Positions 20,477 through 28,894 of a DNA stretch of 64,000 nt are shown here, piece after piece. Source of the stretch: an uncultured Alphaproteobacteria bacterium. Its GTDB lineage: Bacteria; Pseudomonadota; Alphaproteobacteria; Micavibrionales; Micavibrionaceae. The notes below the pieces were generated by a model. It was not told the DNA's origin, did not search any database, and worked only from the letters and a program-made list of their open reading frames with translations. Each line of letters starts with the position of its first letter. Position 1 is the stretch's first letter. Both the position numbers and the translations under genes were made by a program. Where the stretch lies: assembly GCA_946480475.1 (NCBI GenBank), contig CAMLJM010000001.1, forward strand, positions 87,780 to 151,779, read 5' to 3'.

Positions 20477-21514
20477 ATGTCTGTGTCATCCGTATCTGAA
20501 GCGGGCGGAAAAAAGCCCCGTTTGAAAGCTGTTTCAAATACCAATCCTAAACCTGATGTCGGCGAGATGAAAAAGCTCTATCGCGATATGCTGATGATCC
20601 GTCGCTTTGAAGAAAAAGCCGGTCAGTTGTACGGTATGGGCCTGATTGGTGGTTTCTGCCACCTTTATATTGGTCAGGAAGCTGTTGTTACAGGTATCCA
20701 GTCTGTGCAGGAGCCGCAGGACACGGTTATCACGGCGTATCGCGATCATGGCCACATGCTGGCTTGCGGTATGGACCCGAAAGGCGTGATGGCGGAACTG
20801 ACAGGCCGCAAGGGTGGCTACTCTGCGGGTAAGGGCGGTTCCATGCACATGTTCAGTAAAGAAGCGAACTTCTTTGGCGGTCACGGTATCGTCGGCGCCA
20901 GCGGTTGCCTGGGTACAGGTCTTGGCTTTGCGCATAAATACAATGGTGATGGCGGTGTGGCTGTCGCCTATATGGGTGACGGTTCTGCGAACCAGGGCCA
21001 GCTTTATGAATCATACAACATGGCGTCCCTGTGGAAGCTGCCGGTTCTCTATGTCATTGAGAATAATGGATACGCGATGGGCACCAGCAATGCGCGTCAC
21101 GCGGCAGGCTCACTCTATCGTCGTGGCGAAGGCTTCGGCATTCCGGGCGAGCAGGTTGATGGCATGGACGTTTTCACCGTTCAGGCGGCGGCACGTCAGG
21201 CGCTTGATTATGTTCGTTCCGGTAACGGCCCGTACATCCTCGAAGTCATGACATACCGCTATCGTGGTCACTCTATGTCTGATCCGGGCAAATATCGCTC
21301 GAAGGAAGAAGTTGAGAAATACCGCACGGAGCGTGATCCGATTGAGGCGCTCAAGAAACTGCTCGAAGCAGAAGGCGTCACAGAAGAGGCGCTGAAGCCC
21401 ATCGAGAAGGAAGTAAAAGAGATTGTCAACGAGTCCGCGCAGTTTGCTCAGGAGTCTCCTGAGCCTGCTCCGGAAGAGCTGTGGACGGACATTCTAATTG
21501 AGGTCAAAGAATAA
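20477..21514 (+). CDS. pdhA: Pyruvate dehydrogenase E1 component, alpha subunit
   Basis: This 345-residue thiamine-diphosphate enzyme subunit decarboxylates pyruvate with PdhB. The ThDP motif GDGSANQGQLYES...VIENN is at about 172-205, and RYRGHSMSDPGKYRS is the phosphorylation-loop region known from the mitochondrial homologue. The strong ribosome site AAGGAGG lies only three bases from the ATG at 20477 but nine from a GTG at 20483, so the true start may be two codons later. The gene opens the pdh operon and overlaps the RidA gene by one base. Confidence 0.96.
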   Translation: MSVSSVSEAGGKKPRLKAVSNTNPKPDVGEMKKLYRDMLMIRRFEEKAGQLYGMGLIGGFCHLYIGQEAVVTGIQSVQEPQDTVITAYRDHGHMLACGMDPKGVMAELTGRKGGYSAGKGGSMHMFSKEANFFGGHGIVGASGCLGTGLGFAHKYNGDGGVAVAYMGDGSANQGQLYESYNMASLWKLPVLYVIENNGYAMGTSNARHAAGSLYRRGEGFGIPGEQVDGMDVFTVQAAARQALDYVRSGNGPYILEVMTYRYRGHSMSDPGKYRSKEEVEKYRTERDPIEALKKLLEAEGVTEEALKPIEKEVKEIVNESAQFAQESPEPAPEELWTDILIEVKE

Positions 21515-21870
21515 TGGCCATTCAACGCATCAATACCAATCAGCGTCTGTCTCAGGTGGTTGTTCATGGTGGTCTGGTTTATATTTCCGGCCAGGTCTCG
21601 ATTCAAAATCGCGGCAAGAGTATCACCGATCAGACAACCGAGATCCTCGGCGCGATTGAAAAATATCTGGCTGATACCGGCAGCGATAAAAATCACATGC
21701 TGTCTGCCACCGTCTGGCTTTCCGATATGGCGAGTTATGACGAGTTCAACAAGGTATGGGACGAATGGGTGCCGCAAGGTCAGGCGCCGTCCCGAGCTTG
21801 CGTTGAAGCCAAACTCGTATTCCCCGATTTTAATGTTGAAGTGGCAGTCATTGCCGCCGTCAAGGAGTAG
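21514..21870 (+). CDS. RidA family (YjgF/UK114) protein inside the pdh operon
   Basis: This 118-residue protein has the RidA fold signature: [11 protein letters not shown] at 19-29, a [12 protein letters not shown] helix and the carboxylate-binding Arg in SRACVEAKL near residue 95. RidA members deaminate reactive enamine/imine intermediates from PLP enzymes. It lies between pdhA and pdhB, overlapping pdhA by one base and 2 bases before pdhB. In other alphaproteobacteria known to me these two genes are adjacent, so it is an addition. A role in protecting or tuning the complex is inference only. Confidence 0.85.
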   Translation: MAIQRINTNQRLSQVVVHGGLVYISGQVSIQNRGKSITDQTTEILGAIEKYLADTGSDKNHMLSATVWLSDMASYDEFNKVWDEWVPQGQAPSRACVEAKLVFPDFNVEVAVIAAVKE

Positions 21871-21872
21871 AT

Positions 21873-23303
21873 ATGCCTACAGATATCCTTATGCCCGCAC
21901 TTTCCCCGACGATGACAGAGGGCAAACTGGCCCGCTGGACGAAGAAGGAAGGCGATACTGTAAAGCCCGGCGATGTGATCGCCGAGATTGAAACTGACAA
22001 GGCGACCATGGAAGTGGAAGCTGTTGATGAAGGCAAGATCGGCAAGATCGTTATTCCGGAAGGCACAGAAGGCGTGGCCGTGAATGCGGTTATCGCGATC
22101 CTGCTGGAGGATGGCGAAGGCGCTGATAAAATTATCGTGAAAGCCCCGGTGACAGATATTCCTTGCGTACCACAATCTGCTGATGCGCCAGCGATGGTTC
22201 ATTCCGCGTCCACAGTGACACAGGCGGGCGGCAAAGCAATTGCTAACCGCGATATCCTGTATGCACAGGGTGAGGTGCTGGAGCCACAACCGTTCGACGA
22301 AGCCGCTTACATGGCTGACACCGTGACGATGACAGTGCGTGAAGCGCTGCGTGCCGGTATGTCCGAAGAAATGCGCCGTGACGAAACTGTTTACCTGATG
22401 GGTGAGGAAGTTGCTCAGTACCAAGGGGCTTACAAGGTTTCCCAAGGCATGCTGGAGGAATTTGGCGAAAAACGCGTGATCGATACACCAATTACAGAAT
22501 ACGGCTTCGCCGGTATCGCTGTGGGCTCTGCTTTCAAAGGCCTGAAGCCGATTGTTGAGTTCATGACAATGAACTTCGCGATGCAGGCGATTGACCACAT
22601 CATCAACTCTGCTGCCAAGACGCTTTACATGGCTGGCGGTCAGCTGGGTTGCCCGATCGTGTTCCGTGGTCCTAACGGCGCGGCATCTCGCGTGGGCGCA
22701 CAGCACAGCCAGTGCTACGCTTCATGGTACGGTCATATCCCTGGCCTGAAAGTGGTGGCGCCGTGGTCTGCGGCGGATGCCAAGGGCCTGATGAAGGCGG
22801 CGATCCGTGACCCGAATCCGGTTGTGGTTCTTGAAAACGAAATCATGTACGGCCAGAGCTTCGAAGTGCCTAAGGATGAGGATTACATCATTCCTATTGG
22901 TCGTGCGAAAATCGAACGCGAAGGCACGGATGTCACCATCGTGGCTTACTCGATCATGGTAGGCAAGGCTCTGGAAGCTGCCAAGAAACTGGAAGAGCAG
23001 GGCATCAGCGCGGAAGTGATCAACCTCCGTACCATTCGCCCGCTGGACCGCTGGACGATTGTGGAGTCCGTTAAGAAAACCAACCGCTGTGTGAGCGTCG
23101 AGGAAAGCTGGCCGTTCGCCGGTATCGGTTCTGAAATTGCGGCCCTGATCAACGAGCATGCGTTTGATTATCTGGATGCTCCCGTTCGTCGTGTCTGCGC
23201 TGCCGATGTGCCTCTGCCCTATGCAGCCAATCTTGAAAAACTCGCTCTGCCGCAAGTTGATGAAATTGTGCATGTTGTGAAAGAAGTTTGCTATGCCCGT
23301 TAA
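21873..23303 (+). CDS. pdhB: Pyruvate dehydrogenase E1 component, beta subunit with lipoyl domain
   Basis: This 476-residue protein starts with a lipoyl domain (1-80, Lys43 in ETDKATME is the lipoylation site), then a linker (about 90-145), then the transketolase-like E1-beta domain starting [27 protein letters not shown] and [15 protein letters not shown] are conserved. The extra lipoyl domain is a known feature of alphaproteobacterial PdhB. It partners PdhA and hands acetyl groups to PdhC. The 3' end overlaps pdhC by 11 bases. Confidence 0.96.
   Translation: MPTDILMPALSPTMTEGKLARWTKKEGDTVKPGDVIAEIETDKATMEVEAVDEGKIGKIVIPEGTEGVAVNAVIAILLEDGEGADKIIVKAPVTDIPCVPQSADAPAMVHSASTVTQAGGKAIANRDILYAQGEVLEPQPFDEAAYMADTVTMTVREALRAGMSEEMRRDETVYLMGEEVAQYQGAYKVSQGMLEEFGEKRVIDTPITEYGFAGIAVGSAFKGLKPIVEFMTMNFAMQAIDHIINSAAKTLYMAGGQLGCPIVFRGPNGAASRVGAQHSQCYASWYGHIPGLKVVAPWSAADAKGLMKAAIRDPNPVVVLENEIMYGQSFEVPKDEDYIIPIGRAKIEREGTDVTIVAYSIMVGKALEAAKKLEEQGISAEVINLRTIRPLDRWTIVESVKKTNRCVSVEESWPFAGIGSEIAALINEHAFDYLDAPVRRVCAADVPLPYAANLEKLALPQVDEIVHVVKEVCYAR
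21972..22030 (+). repeat. 59-bp near-identical repeat between lipoyl domains of pdhB and pdhC
   Basis: Bases 21972-22030 in pdhB and 23392-23450 in pdhC match at 58 of 59 positions, including most third-codon positions. They encode the segment around the lipoyl lysine. The flanking lipoyl-domain DNA is also similar but less so. This suggests recent sequence exchange between the two domains. Confidence 0.85.
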
Positions 23304-24561
23304 TGTAACAATGCCCGCCCTGTCGCCGACGATGACCGAAGGCAAGCTTGCCCGCTGGACAAAGAAGGAAGGCGACAAGATTAAATCCGGTGATGTGATC
23401 GCCGAGATTGAAACCGACAAGGCGACCATGGAAGTGGAAGCTGTTGATGAGGGTGTTCTGGGCAAGATCCTTGTTGCCGAAGGCACTGAGGGTGTTGCTG
23501 TTAACACCATTATCGCCATGATCCTTGAAGAAGGGGAAACAGCGAATGATATCGGTGCGGCACCGAAATCGGCTCCCGTTGCAGCATCAGCACCAAAAGC
23601 GGAAACCAAACTGGCTTCGGCTCCTGTGGCAGTATCTACTCCTACAGCGAAAACTGGCTCCCGCGTGTTCGCAACACCGCTGGCACGTCGTATGGCGGCG
23701 CAACTGGGTATTGATCTGTCGAAAGTACAAGGTACAGGCCCGCATGGCCGTATCGTCAAGGCTGACCTTGCAAAGGGTGGTGCGCCGAAAGCTGCTGCTT
23801 CTGCACCGGCGTCATCCACATCACGCACGCCGTCTGTTGGCATTGATGCCAAGAAGCAGGCTGATTTGCTGGGCATGACTTATAAGGAACTGCCGAACAA
23901 TAATATCAGGAAAGTAGTGGCATCACGTCTGCTGGAATCAAAGCAAACCATTCCGCATTTCTACCTGACCGTGGAATGCCGTCTGGATGATCTGATGGCG
24001 GCGCGTGAGCGTATCAACGCTGAAGCCAAGGGTGCGTTCAAACTGTCCGTAAACGATTTCGTTGTGAAGGCCTGCGCGATGGCGTTGAAGGCTTATCCGG
24101 CGGCAAATGTTTCATGGACAGATGATGCGATCCTGCAATTCGATCATGCTGATATTTCTGTTGCGGTTTCCACACCGAACGGTTTGATCACTCCGATTGT
24201 GAAGGCGGCTGAGACCAAAGGCCTGCGTCAGATTTCGGAAGAGGTCAAAGACCTCGCTGGTCGCGCCCGCGAAGGCAAGCTGAAGCCTGTTGAATTCCAG
24301 GGCGGCACATTCTCGGTTTCCAACCTTGGCATGTTTGGCATCAGCGAATTCTCAGCCATCATTAACCCGCCGCAAGCTTGTATTCTGGCTGTTGGTGCAG
24401 GCGAAGAAAAACCGTACGTTGAAGATGGCGTGATCAAGGTCGGTACATTCATGAAATGTACGTTATCGGTTGATCACCGTGCGGTTGATGGCTCTGTGGG
24501 TGCTGAATTCCTGCAGTTCTTCAAGCGCTATATCGAGAACCCTGTAAATATGCTGGTTTAA
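23293..24561 (+). CDS. pdhC: Dihydrolipoamide acetyltransferase (E2 of pyruvate dehydrogenase)
   Basis: This 422-residue protein has one lipoyl domain (1-80, Lys43), an Ala/Pro/Lys/Ser-rich linker, a peripheral subunit-binding domain (about 117-155, [17 protein letters not shown] with [11 protein letters not shown]), a second linker and the catalytic domain from about 195. The active-site motif DHRAVDG is near residue 395. It transfers the acetyl group to CoA and forms the core of the complex. It is followed by a short leader ORF and two unrelated genes before lpd. Confidence 0.96.
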   Translation: MPVNVTMPALSPTMTEGKLARWTKKEGDKIKSGDVIAEIETDKATMEVEAVDEGVLGKILVAEGTEGVAVNTIIAMILEEGETANDIGAAPKSAPVAASAPKAETKLASAPVAVSTPTAKTGSRVFATPLARRMAAQLGIDLSKVQGTGPHGRIVKADLAKGGAPKAAASAPASSTSRTPSVGIDAKKQADLLGMTYKELPNNNIRKVVASRLLESKQTIPHFYLTVECRLDDLMAARERINAEAKGAFKLSVNDFVVKACAMALKAYPAANVSWTDDAILQFDHADISVAVSTPNGLITPIVKAAETKGLRQISEEVKDLAGRAREGKLKPVEFQGGTFSVSNLGMFGISEFSAIINPPQACILAVGAGEEKPYVEDGVIKVGTFMKCTLSVDHRAVDGSVGAEFLQFFKRYIENPVNMLV

Positions 24562-24625
24562 CAATTCTGCTGAGGTTCTAAGCAGGCACTTTCTTATGAA
24601 AGTTTTTTCATCAGGAGGGAACTCA

Positions 24626-24694
24626 ATGAACCTGTTTGCAGTTATTGCAGTTAAATATATTGCAGGGAGTTTAAATCATGGTTTTTCGTATTGA
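24626..24694 (+). CDS. 22-residue leader ORF overlapping the next gene
   Basis: A near-perfect ribosome site AGGAGG (24613-24618) lies seven bases before this ATG, better than most in the window. The ORF runs 22 codons and ends at 24694, past the start of the following gene at 24678. It is hydrophobic (LFAVIAVKYIAG) and not recognised. A small imperfectly stable hairpin ATGAAA-GTTT-TTTCAT (24596-24611) lies just upstream. This could be a translational coupling device or a small membrane peptide. Confidence 0.4.
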   Translation: MNLFAVIAVKYIAGSLNHGFSY

Positions 24695-25289
24695 GGTTGC
24701 CGGCGTGTCTGATCACGCTAAGGCGGAATTTTGTAATGAATTTGAGCGGCGCGGCGCTTATGTGATACGTGGTAACTCGATCGCATTTAAGTCGAGGAAT
24801 AAGGATGTTCCGTTAAGCATGCGTTTTAATGAGCAAATGCTCTCCCTGATTACCAAAGCATCCCTGATTGAGTCTGCCGACCTTTCTCATGAAGTGATTG
24901 TGAGCGATTTCTCTCTGTTTGAAGAACATATTTACAATGACCTTCGGATGGGCTTAACAAGTGAGTTTAAAGACCGCAGCCACCCGGCTTACGCTGCCTG
25001 GCGGGTGTGTCAGGATGTTATAAAGCTTAAACGCCAAAGTTTAGGGGATCCTGATATGTTTGTTCTTTTAGAGCCCTCAGTTCTGACTCAGGATGAAGTG
25101 GACTTAAACAGAAGAATTCTTCACGGGTTCATGAATACTACAAACGATGAAATTTTTAGAGTTAAGTTGTTGGTGAGTGCGGGTAGTACAGGCGGTGTGC
25201 AAGCATTCGAGCAATTCTTTGAGCAGCTTTCCTGCATAAAAGCCCCGCCTTCGCAGGGGTATCAGTCCGTTGCCCCGCATATGAAATAA
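24678..25289 (+). CDS. Hypothetical protein in the pdh-lpd interval
   Basis: This 203-residue soluble protein is not recognised. The start has a good AGGGAG eight bases upstream. A central part (about 65-135, with SDFSLFEEHIYNDL and then DPDMFVLLEPS) is faintly like the lid and core of deoxynucleoside kinases, but the N-terminus shows no P-loop, so I do not assign that function. It lies between pdhC and the alpha/beta hydrolase, transcribed in the same direction. Confidence 0.6.
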   Translation: MVFRIEVAGVSDHAKAEFCNEFERRGAYVIRGNSIAFKSRNKDVPLSMRFNEQMLSLITKASLIESADLSHEVIVSDFSLFEEHIYNDLRMGLTSEFKDRSHPAYAAWRVCQDVIKLKRQSLGDPDMFVLLEPSVLTQDEVDLNRRILHGFMNTTNDEIFRVKLLVSAGSTGGVQAFEQFFEQLSCIKAPPSQGYQSVAPHMK

Positions 25290-25380
25290 TAATTCATTTA
25301 TTTCAAATCGTTAACACCCTTTTTCTGTACAAGAAATTCAGGTAATCTTTGCCCTGTCATAATTGGGGGGCAAGATATTT

Positions 25381-26229
25381 ATGCGTATGCATTGGACTGT
25401 ATTTCAACATGGCGATGACCATGTCGAAGGGCAAATATGGGAACCTGAACAACCCACAGATAAAGTCGTTTTGTTTTGCCCCGGCTATCCCGGTATGGGC
25501 GCGCCGCATTTTGAGCAGCGCCATGCCGGAACCCTGGTTCAGGCGGGGTTTGCTGTTGTAGTATTACGCCACTGCGGCACACGTTTGAATAGCCCGACAG
25601 CGCCTGCTATGGTGAATAATGCAGGTCGGCTGCGCCATGGCCGTGAACATAATCAGACGCATCTGGGCGGCGGGCCGTCAACCGTAAAGTATTGGTTAGG
25701 CGAGCCATGGATTGCTTTGCAAACACTAACCAATGTTTACAAGAGTATTTACATCTGGGGCAGCAGCTTTGGGGCTGTTTCGGCGCTTTGGTCGCTGACA
25801 ACACCGGGCGCGCCATTGAAAAATATCCGTCAGGTACTCCTTGTGGCTGGGGCTCAGGGGATCATTGATCCTGATCCTGCCAAGGACATTATGCGTATCT
25901 GGAAGACAGAGTATATGAATGTACCGCGCATTACTGACAAGGTATCACTTGTTTCAGCAGAGGATGATTGTAAATCATTGGCGCATGCTTATAAACATTT
26001 GCCGGAGCGTGTACGGAATTTACCGCATGATATCCATCTGACTTATTTGGTGGTTTCAAATGACGAGATTGTGACGCTAGGTGATAGCGAACGTTTCAAG
26101 GCTGCAATTGGCGGGCATGGTGAGATTGTTATTGATGATCTTGATAAGGCGTATATAGAGCATGGGTTAATGGCGCACGATATGCCGGATTACCCGACTG
26201 AAAAATTACTGGCGTTGATAAAGGAATAG
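25381..26229 (+). CDS. Alpha/beta hydrolase-like protein between pdhC and lpd
   Basis: This 282-residue protein has VVLFCPGYPGMG (strand and oxyanion loop, about residue 20-35) and a nucleophile elbow GSSFGA near residue 130, with NDEIVTLGD as a possible acid region and His near the C-terminus (EHGLMAHD). This fits the alpha/beta hydrolase fold; the substrate is unknown. A TTG at 25363 is in frame, but I choose the ATG at 25381, which has a G-rich run ten bases upstream. It ends three bases before lpd and is likely in the same transcript. Confidence 0.65.
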   Translation: MRMHWTVFQHGDDHVEGQIWEPEQPTDKVVLFCPGYPGMGAPHFEQRHAGTLVQAGFAVVVLRHCGTRLNSPTAPAMVNNAGRLRHGREHNQTHLGGGPSTVKYWLGEPWIALQTLTNVYKSIYIWGSSFGAVSALWSLTTPGAPLKNIRQVLLVAGAQGIIDPDPAKDIMRIWKTEYMNVPRITDKVSLVSAEDDCKSLAHAYKHLPERVRNLPHDIHLTYLVVSNDEIVTLGDSERFKAAIGGHGEIVIDDLDKAYIEHGLMAHDMPDYPTEKLLALIKE

Positions 26230-26232
26230 ATT

Positions 26233-27633
26233 ATGGCTGAGCAGAATTTTGATATCGTTGTGATCGGTGGCGGTCCCGGTGGTTATGTAGCGGCGATCCG
26301 CGCGGCGCAACTGGGTTTCAAAACCGCTGTTGTCGAGGCCAATCACCTGGGCGGTATATGCCTGAACTGGGGTTGTATTCCGACCAAGGCGTTGCTGCGT
26401 TCCAGCGAGATTAACCATCTCATCAAACATGCTGACCAGTTTGGTTTCAAAATCGATGGTTACAGCTTTGATTTGAAGAAAATCGTTGAGCGTTCACGCG
26501 GCGTCGCCAAACAGCTTTCTGGCGGCATTGGCCATTTACTCAAAAAAAATAAGGTTGCCGTATTTGATGGCTGGGGCAAGCTGGCGGGCAAGGGCAAAGT
26601 GACAGTTGAGAAGGATGGCAAGGTGTTCGAAACGCTGGCCGCCAAGCATATCATTATTGCCACAGGCGCGCGGGCACGTGTCATTCCGGGCATGGAGCCG
26701 GACGGCAAGCTGATCTGGACATACCGCGAGGCAATGGTGCCGACAGAGATGCCAAAATCCCTGATCGTTGTGGGTTCTGGTGCTATTGGTATCGAGTTCG
26801 CCAGCTTCTACCGTAACCTTGGTGCTGAAGTGACCGTGATAGAGATGATGGATCGGGTGATGCCAGTTGAGGATGAAGAAATATCCCTCTTCGCTCGCAA
26901 GCAGTTTGAAAAGCAGGGCATGAAGATTATTACGGGCGCCAAGCTTGCCAAGCTGGAGAAGGGCGCCCATAACGTTACCGCCCACGTTGAGGTTGCTGGC
27001 AAAACTGAAAAGATCACCGCTGACCGCGTGATCATGGCTGTTGGTATTGTGGCGAATACGGAGAATATCGGCCTTGAGAATACCAAGGTCAAAACCGAGC
27101 GGGGCAATATCATAACCGACGAATATCTACAAACGGCGGAGCCGGGTGTTTATGCGATTGGTGATGTGGCGGGCGCGCCGTGGCTCGCTCATAAGGCATC
27201 CCACGAAGGTGTTATCTGCGTCGAGAAAATTAAGGGCCTGAACGATGTACATCCGATGGTCAAAACCAATATTCCGGGTTGCACTTATTGTATGCCGCAA
27301 GTGGCATCTGTCGGTCTGACCGAGAAAGCAGCCAAAGAAAAAGGCTATGAGCTGAAAGTCGGTCGTTTCCCGTTTATCGGTAACGGCAAGGCGATTGCCT
27401 TGGGTGAGCCGGAAGGGCTCGTTAAAACCATCTTTGATGCCAAAACCGGGGAATTGCTTGGGGCGCATATGGTGGGGGCCGAAGTCACAGAAATGATTCA
27501 GGGCTATGTTATAGGAAAGACTATGGAGGCTACTGAGGTGGAGTTTATGCATACAATCTTTGCGCATCCGACCCTATCGGAAATGATGCATGAAAGTGTG
27601 TTATCGGCGTACGGTAAAGCCCTGCATTTCTAA
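26233..27633 (+). CDS. lpd: Dihydrolipoamide dehydrogenase (E3)
   Basis: This 466-residue flavoprotein reoxidises the lipoyl groups of the pyruvate dehydrogenase complex. The FAD-binding VIGGGPGGYVAAIRAAQLG is at 10-28, the redox disulfide at GGICLNWGCIPTK (about 40-52), the NAD-binding VVGSGAIGIEFASFYRNLG at about 180, and the C-terminal His-Glu dyad region reads FAHPTLSEMMHE. It closes the pdh locus. Its 3' end overlaps the convergent ImmA-like gene by 4 bases. Confidence 0.96.
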   Translation: MAEQNFDIVVIGGGPGGYVAAIRAAQLGFKTAVVEANHLGGICLNWGCIPTKALLRSSEINHLIKHADQFGFKIDGYSFDLKKIVERSRGVAKQLSGGIGHLLKKNKVAVFDGWGKLAGKGKVTVEKDGKVFETLAAKHIIIATGARARVIPGMEPDGKLIWTYREAMVPTEMPKSLIVVGSGAIGIEFASFYRNLGAEVTVIEMMDRVMPVEDEEISLFARKQFEKQGMKIITGAKLAKLEKGAHNVTAHVEVAGKTEKITADRVIMAVGIVANTENIGLENTKVKTERGNIITDEYLQTAEPGVYAIGDVAGAPWLAHKASHEGVICVEKIKGLNDVHPMVKTNIPGCTYCMPQVASVGLTEKAAKEKGYELKVGRFPFIGNGKAIALGEPEGLVKTIFDAKTGELLGAHMVGAEVTEMIQGYVIGKTMEATEVEFMHTIFAHPTLSEMMHESVLSAYGKALHF

Positions 27634-28205
27634 TTAAAGCCAAGGATTCCTGCAGTTGTCAGCATCGAGATACGCTCGTTCATGGCGACGGGCGATACGA
27701 CGTGCGCTGCTGCCAATTCTTCAGTGCCGCACATCTTTCCTGAATATATAAGCGTAAGCAATGTTTTGCGTGGAATAAGCAAGCTCATAGCGAACTCGTT
27801 TGCCTCGTGCTCCTGTCTTATAGGGGTATTTAAACTGAAATGTTCTAAGGTTTCGGCAGGGTGGGTTGTGTGCTGAAGTACAATATGGCCAAGTGCATGA
27901 GCAACCGCAAATCTCTTTCTTAGTAAAGGCTCGTCTTTATCATAGGTAATAACGGGCTTACCTTCCTCGTATGTCAGACAGGCTGGGCTTTTGGCATCGG
28001 AGATTGCGCGCAGTTGCACCCCCAATGCATGTGCGGCAGTTCCAGGATTAATTGGCAACAAGCCATTATTCCAGTGCTGCTGTAGAAGAAATTGCGCAGC
28101 TGCTTCAGGGTCTTGGGGGTAAAGAGTCATAGCAATGGTGCCCTCTTCGGAGCCTAGAGGAAAAGCGTACCCCTGTAAAAGCTTATTTTCTTTACTTATT
28201 TTCAA
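27630..28205 (-). CDS. ImmA/IrrE-type protein with degenerate HExxH motif
   Basis: This is a protein of 191 residues from a TTG at 28205; an ATG at 28130, with GAGGG upstream, would give 166. The region around 97-140 matches the ImmA/IrrE metallopeptidase domain, with RFAVAHALGH and then the downstream EHEANEFAMSLLIP helix carrying the third metal ligand. The catalytic Glu of HELGH is Ala104 here (codon GCA), while both His are kept. Family members cleave phage-type repressors. This one probably binds metal but cannot hydrolyse in the usual way, so it may be a sensor or scaffold. No partner repressor gene is adjacent. Confidence 0.7.
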   Translation of the reverse strand: MKISKENKLLQGYAFPLGSEEGTIAMTLYPQDPEAAAQFLLQQHWNNGLLPINPGTAAHALGVQLRAISDAKSPACLTYEEGKPVITYDKDEPLLRKRFAVAHALGHIVLQHTTHPAETLEHFSLNTPIRQEHEANEFAMSLLIPRKTLLTLIYSGKMCGTEELAAAHVVSPVAMNERISMLTTAGILGFN

Positions 28206-28220
28206 TGCTGCCCTATATTT

Positions 28221-28242
28221 GTGTTATTATATAACATAACAC
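28221..28242. promoter_or_regulatory. Palindromic operator candidate between two divergent genes
   Basis: GTGTTAT (28221-28227) is matched by ATAACAC (28236-28242) across eight bases. A nested GTTAT-TAT-ATAAC (28223-28235) shares the left arm. It lies in the 57 bp between the divergent ImmA-like and MerC-like genes and could control both. Confidence 0.45.
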
Positions 28243-28262
28243 TACTCAATCTGCTTTAAAAA

Positions 28263-28685
28263 ATGGAAAAGCTGCGCCGCAATATTGTCTGGTTTGTAAT
28301 TGCATCAGAGGTTTCACACCTCTTTTGTTGCGTGCTTCCAACTTTGGCAGCGTTGCTTAGTTTGGCTGTAGGCGTAGGGTTGCTTCCCACAGCTTTCACG
28401 GCACTCCATGATGTCATTCATGGATATGAAATCCCGATCATTACATTCTCGGCCATTATGCTGGGGTTAGGCTGGTGGGCATATTGGCTTGCAAGACGTA
28501 CGGACTGCCACGCTTTAGGTCATGATGAACATGCATGTCATAAAACTACTGATCGTTCTAAAGTCTACCTTTTGATAGGAACAGTTTTATTTGTCATGAA
28601 CTTTCTGATCTTTATTACTCTGCATTCGTCCTTAAATGATCGTGCGGCGCATCATCACGCGGAAACCATATCCCATAGTATATAG
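28263..28685 (+). CDS. MerC-like small membrane protein, possible metal transport
   Basis: This 140-residue protein has four hydrophobic segments (about 8-45 as two helices, 55-78, 100-122). A vicinal Cys pair in LFCCVLPT (22-23) and a His/Cys-rich cytoplasmic loop (CHALGHDEHACH, about 82-93) suggest heavy-metal or zinc binding, like MerC-type proteins. The C-terminus is also His-rich. Function is inferred from these motifs only. It is divergent from the ImmA-like gene. Confidence 0.55.
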   Translation: MEKLRRNIVWFVIASEVSHLFCCVLPTLAALLSLAVGVGLLPTAFTALHDVIHGYEIPIITFSAIMLGLGWWAYWLARRTDCHALGHDEHACHKTTDRSKVYLLIGTVLFVMNFLIFITLHSSLNDRAAHHHAETISHSI

Positions 28686-28810
28686 ATAAAATTTGAAGCT
28701 TCGCACTCAGGCTTTTTCTTTTGCAAATAAGAATAATGACTAAGGCATCTGCATATTCTTCGGGTCTAATATTCTTTACATCTTAATACCTTCATTAAAA
28801 GCATTGGTTG

Positions 28811-28826
28811 TGGCATGACGATTGCA
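28811..28826 (+). promoter_or_regulatory. Sigma-54 (-24/-12) promoter of the type I secretion operon
   Basis: TGGCATGACGATTGCA matches the RpoN consensus TGGCACG-N4-TTGCW at all positions but one, with exact GG-to-GC spacing. Transcription would begin near 28838, about 57 bases before the ATG of the large acidic protein. A sigma-54 promoter means an AAA+ activator is needed; none is encoded next to it. Confidence 0.65.
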
Positions 28827-28843
28827 ACCTTTTACGGAATAAG

Positions 28844-28870
28844 GTCATGTGAGGCTTTTCGGCACATGAC
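28844..28870 (+). promoter_or_regulatory. Stem-loop in the leader of the secretion operon
   Basis: GTCATGTG (28844-28851) and CACATGAC (28863-28870) form a perfect 8-bp stem with an 11-base loop. It lies just after the predicted sigma-54 start site and before the ribosome site at about 28880. It may stabilise the transcript, control translation, or act as a DNA operator. Confidence 0.45.
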
Positions 28871-28894
28871 TACATACCGGGGAAAGGGTGAGTC

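Noticed and set aside
22722..23876. 384-codon minus-strand ORF across pdhB/pdhC
   Set aside because: It lies antisense to two clearly conserved genes, has low-complexity Ala/Ser content from their codon pattern and no ribosome site.
24678..25289. Deoxynucleoside kinase assignment for the 203-residue protein
   Set aside because: A weak similarity in the middle region is not backed by a P-loop at the N-terminus.
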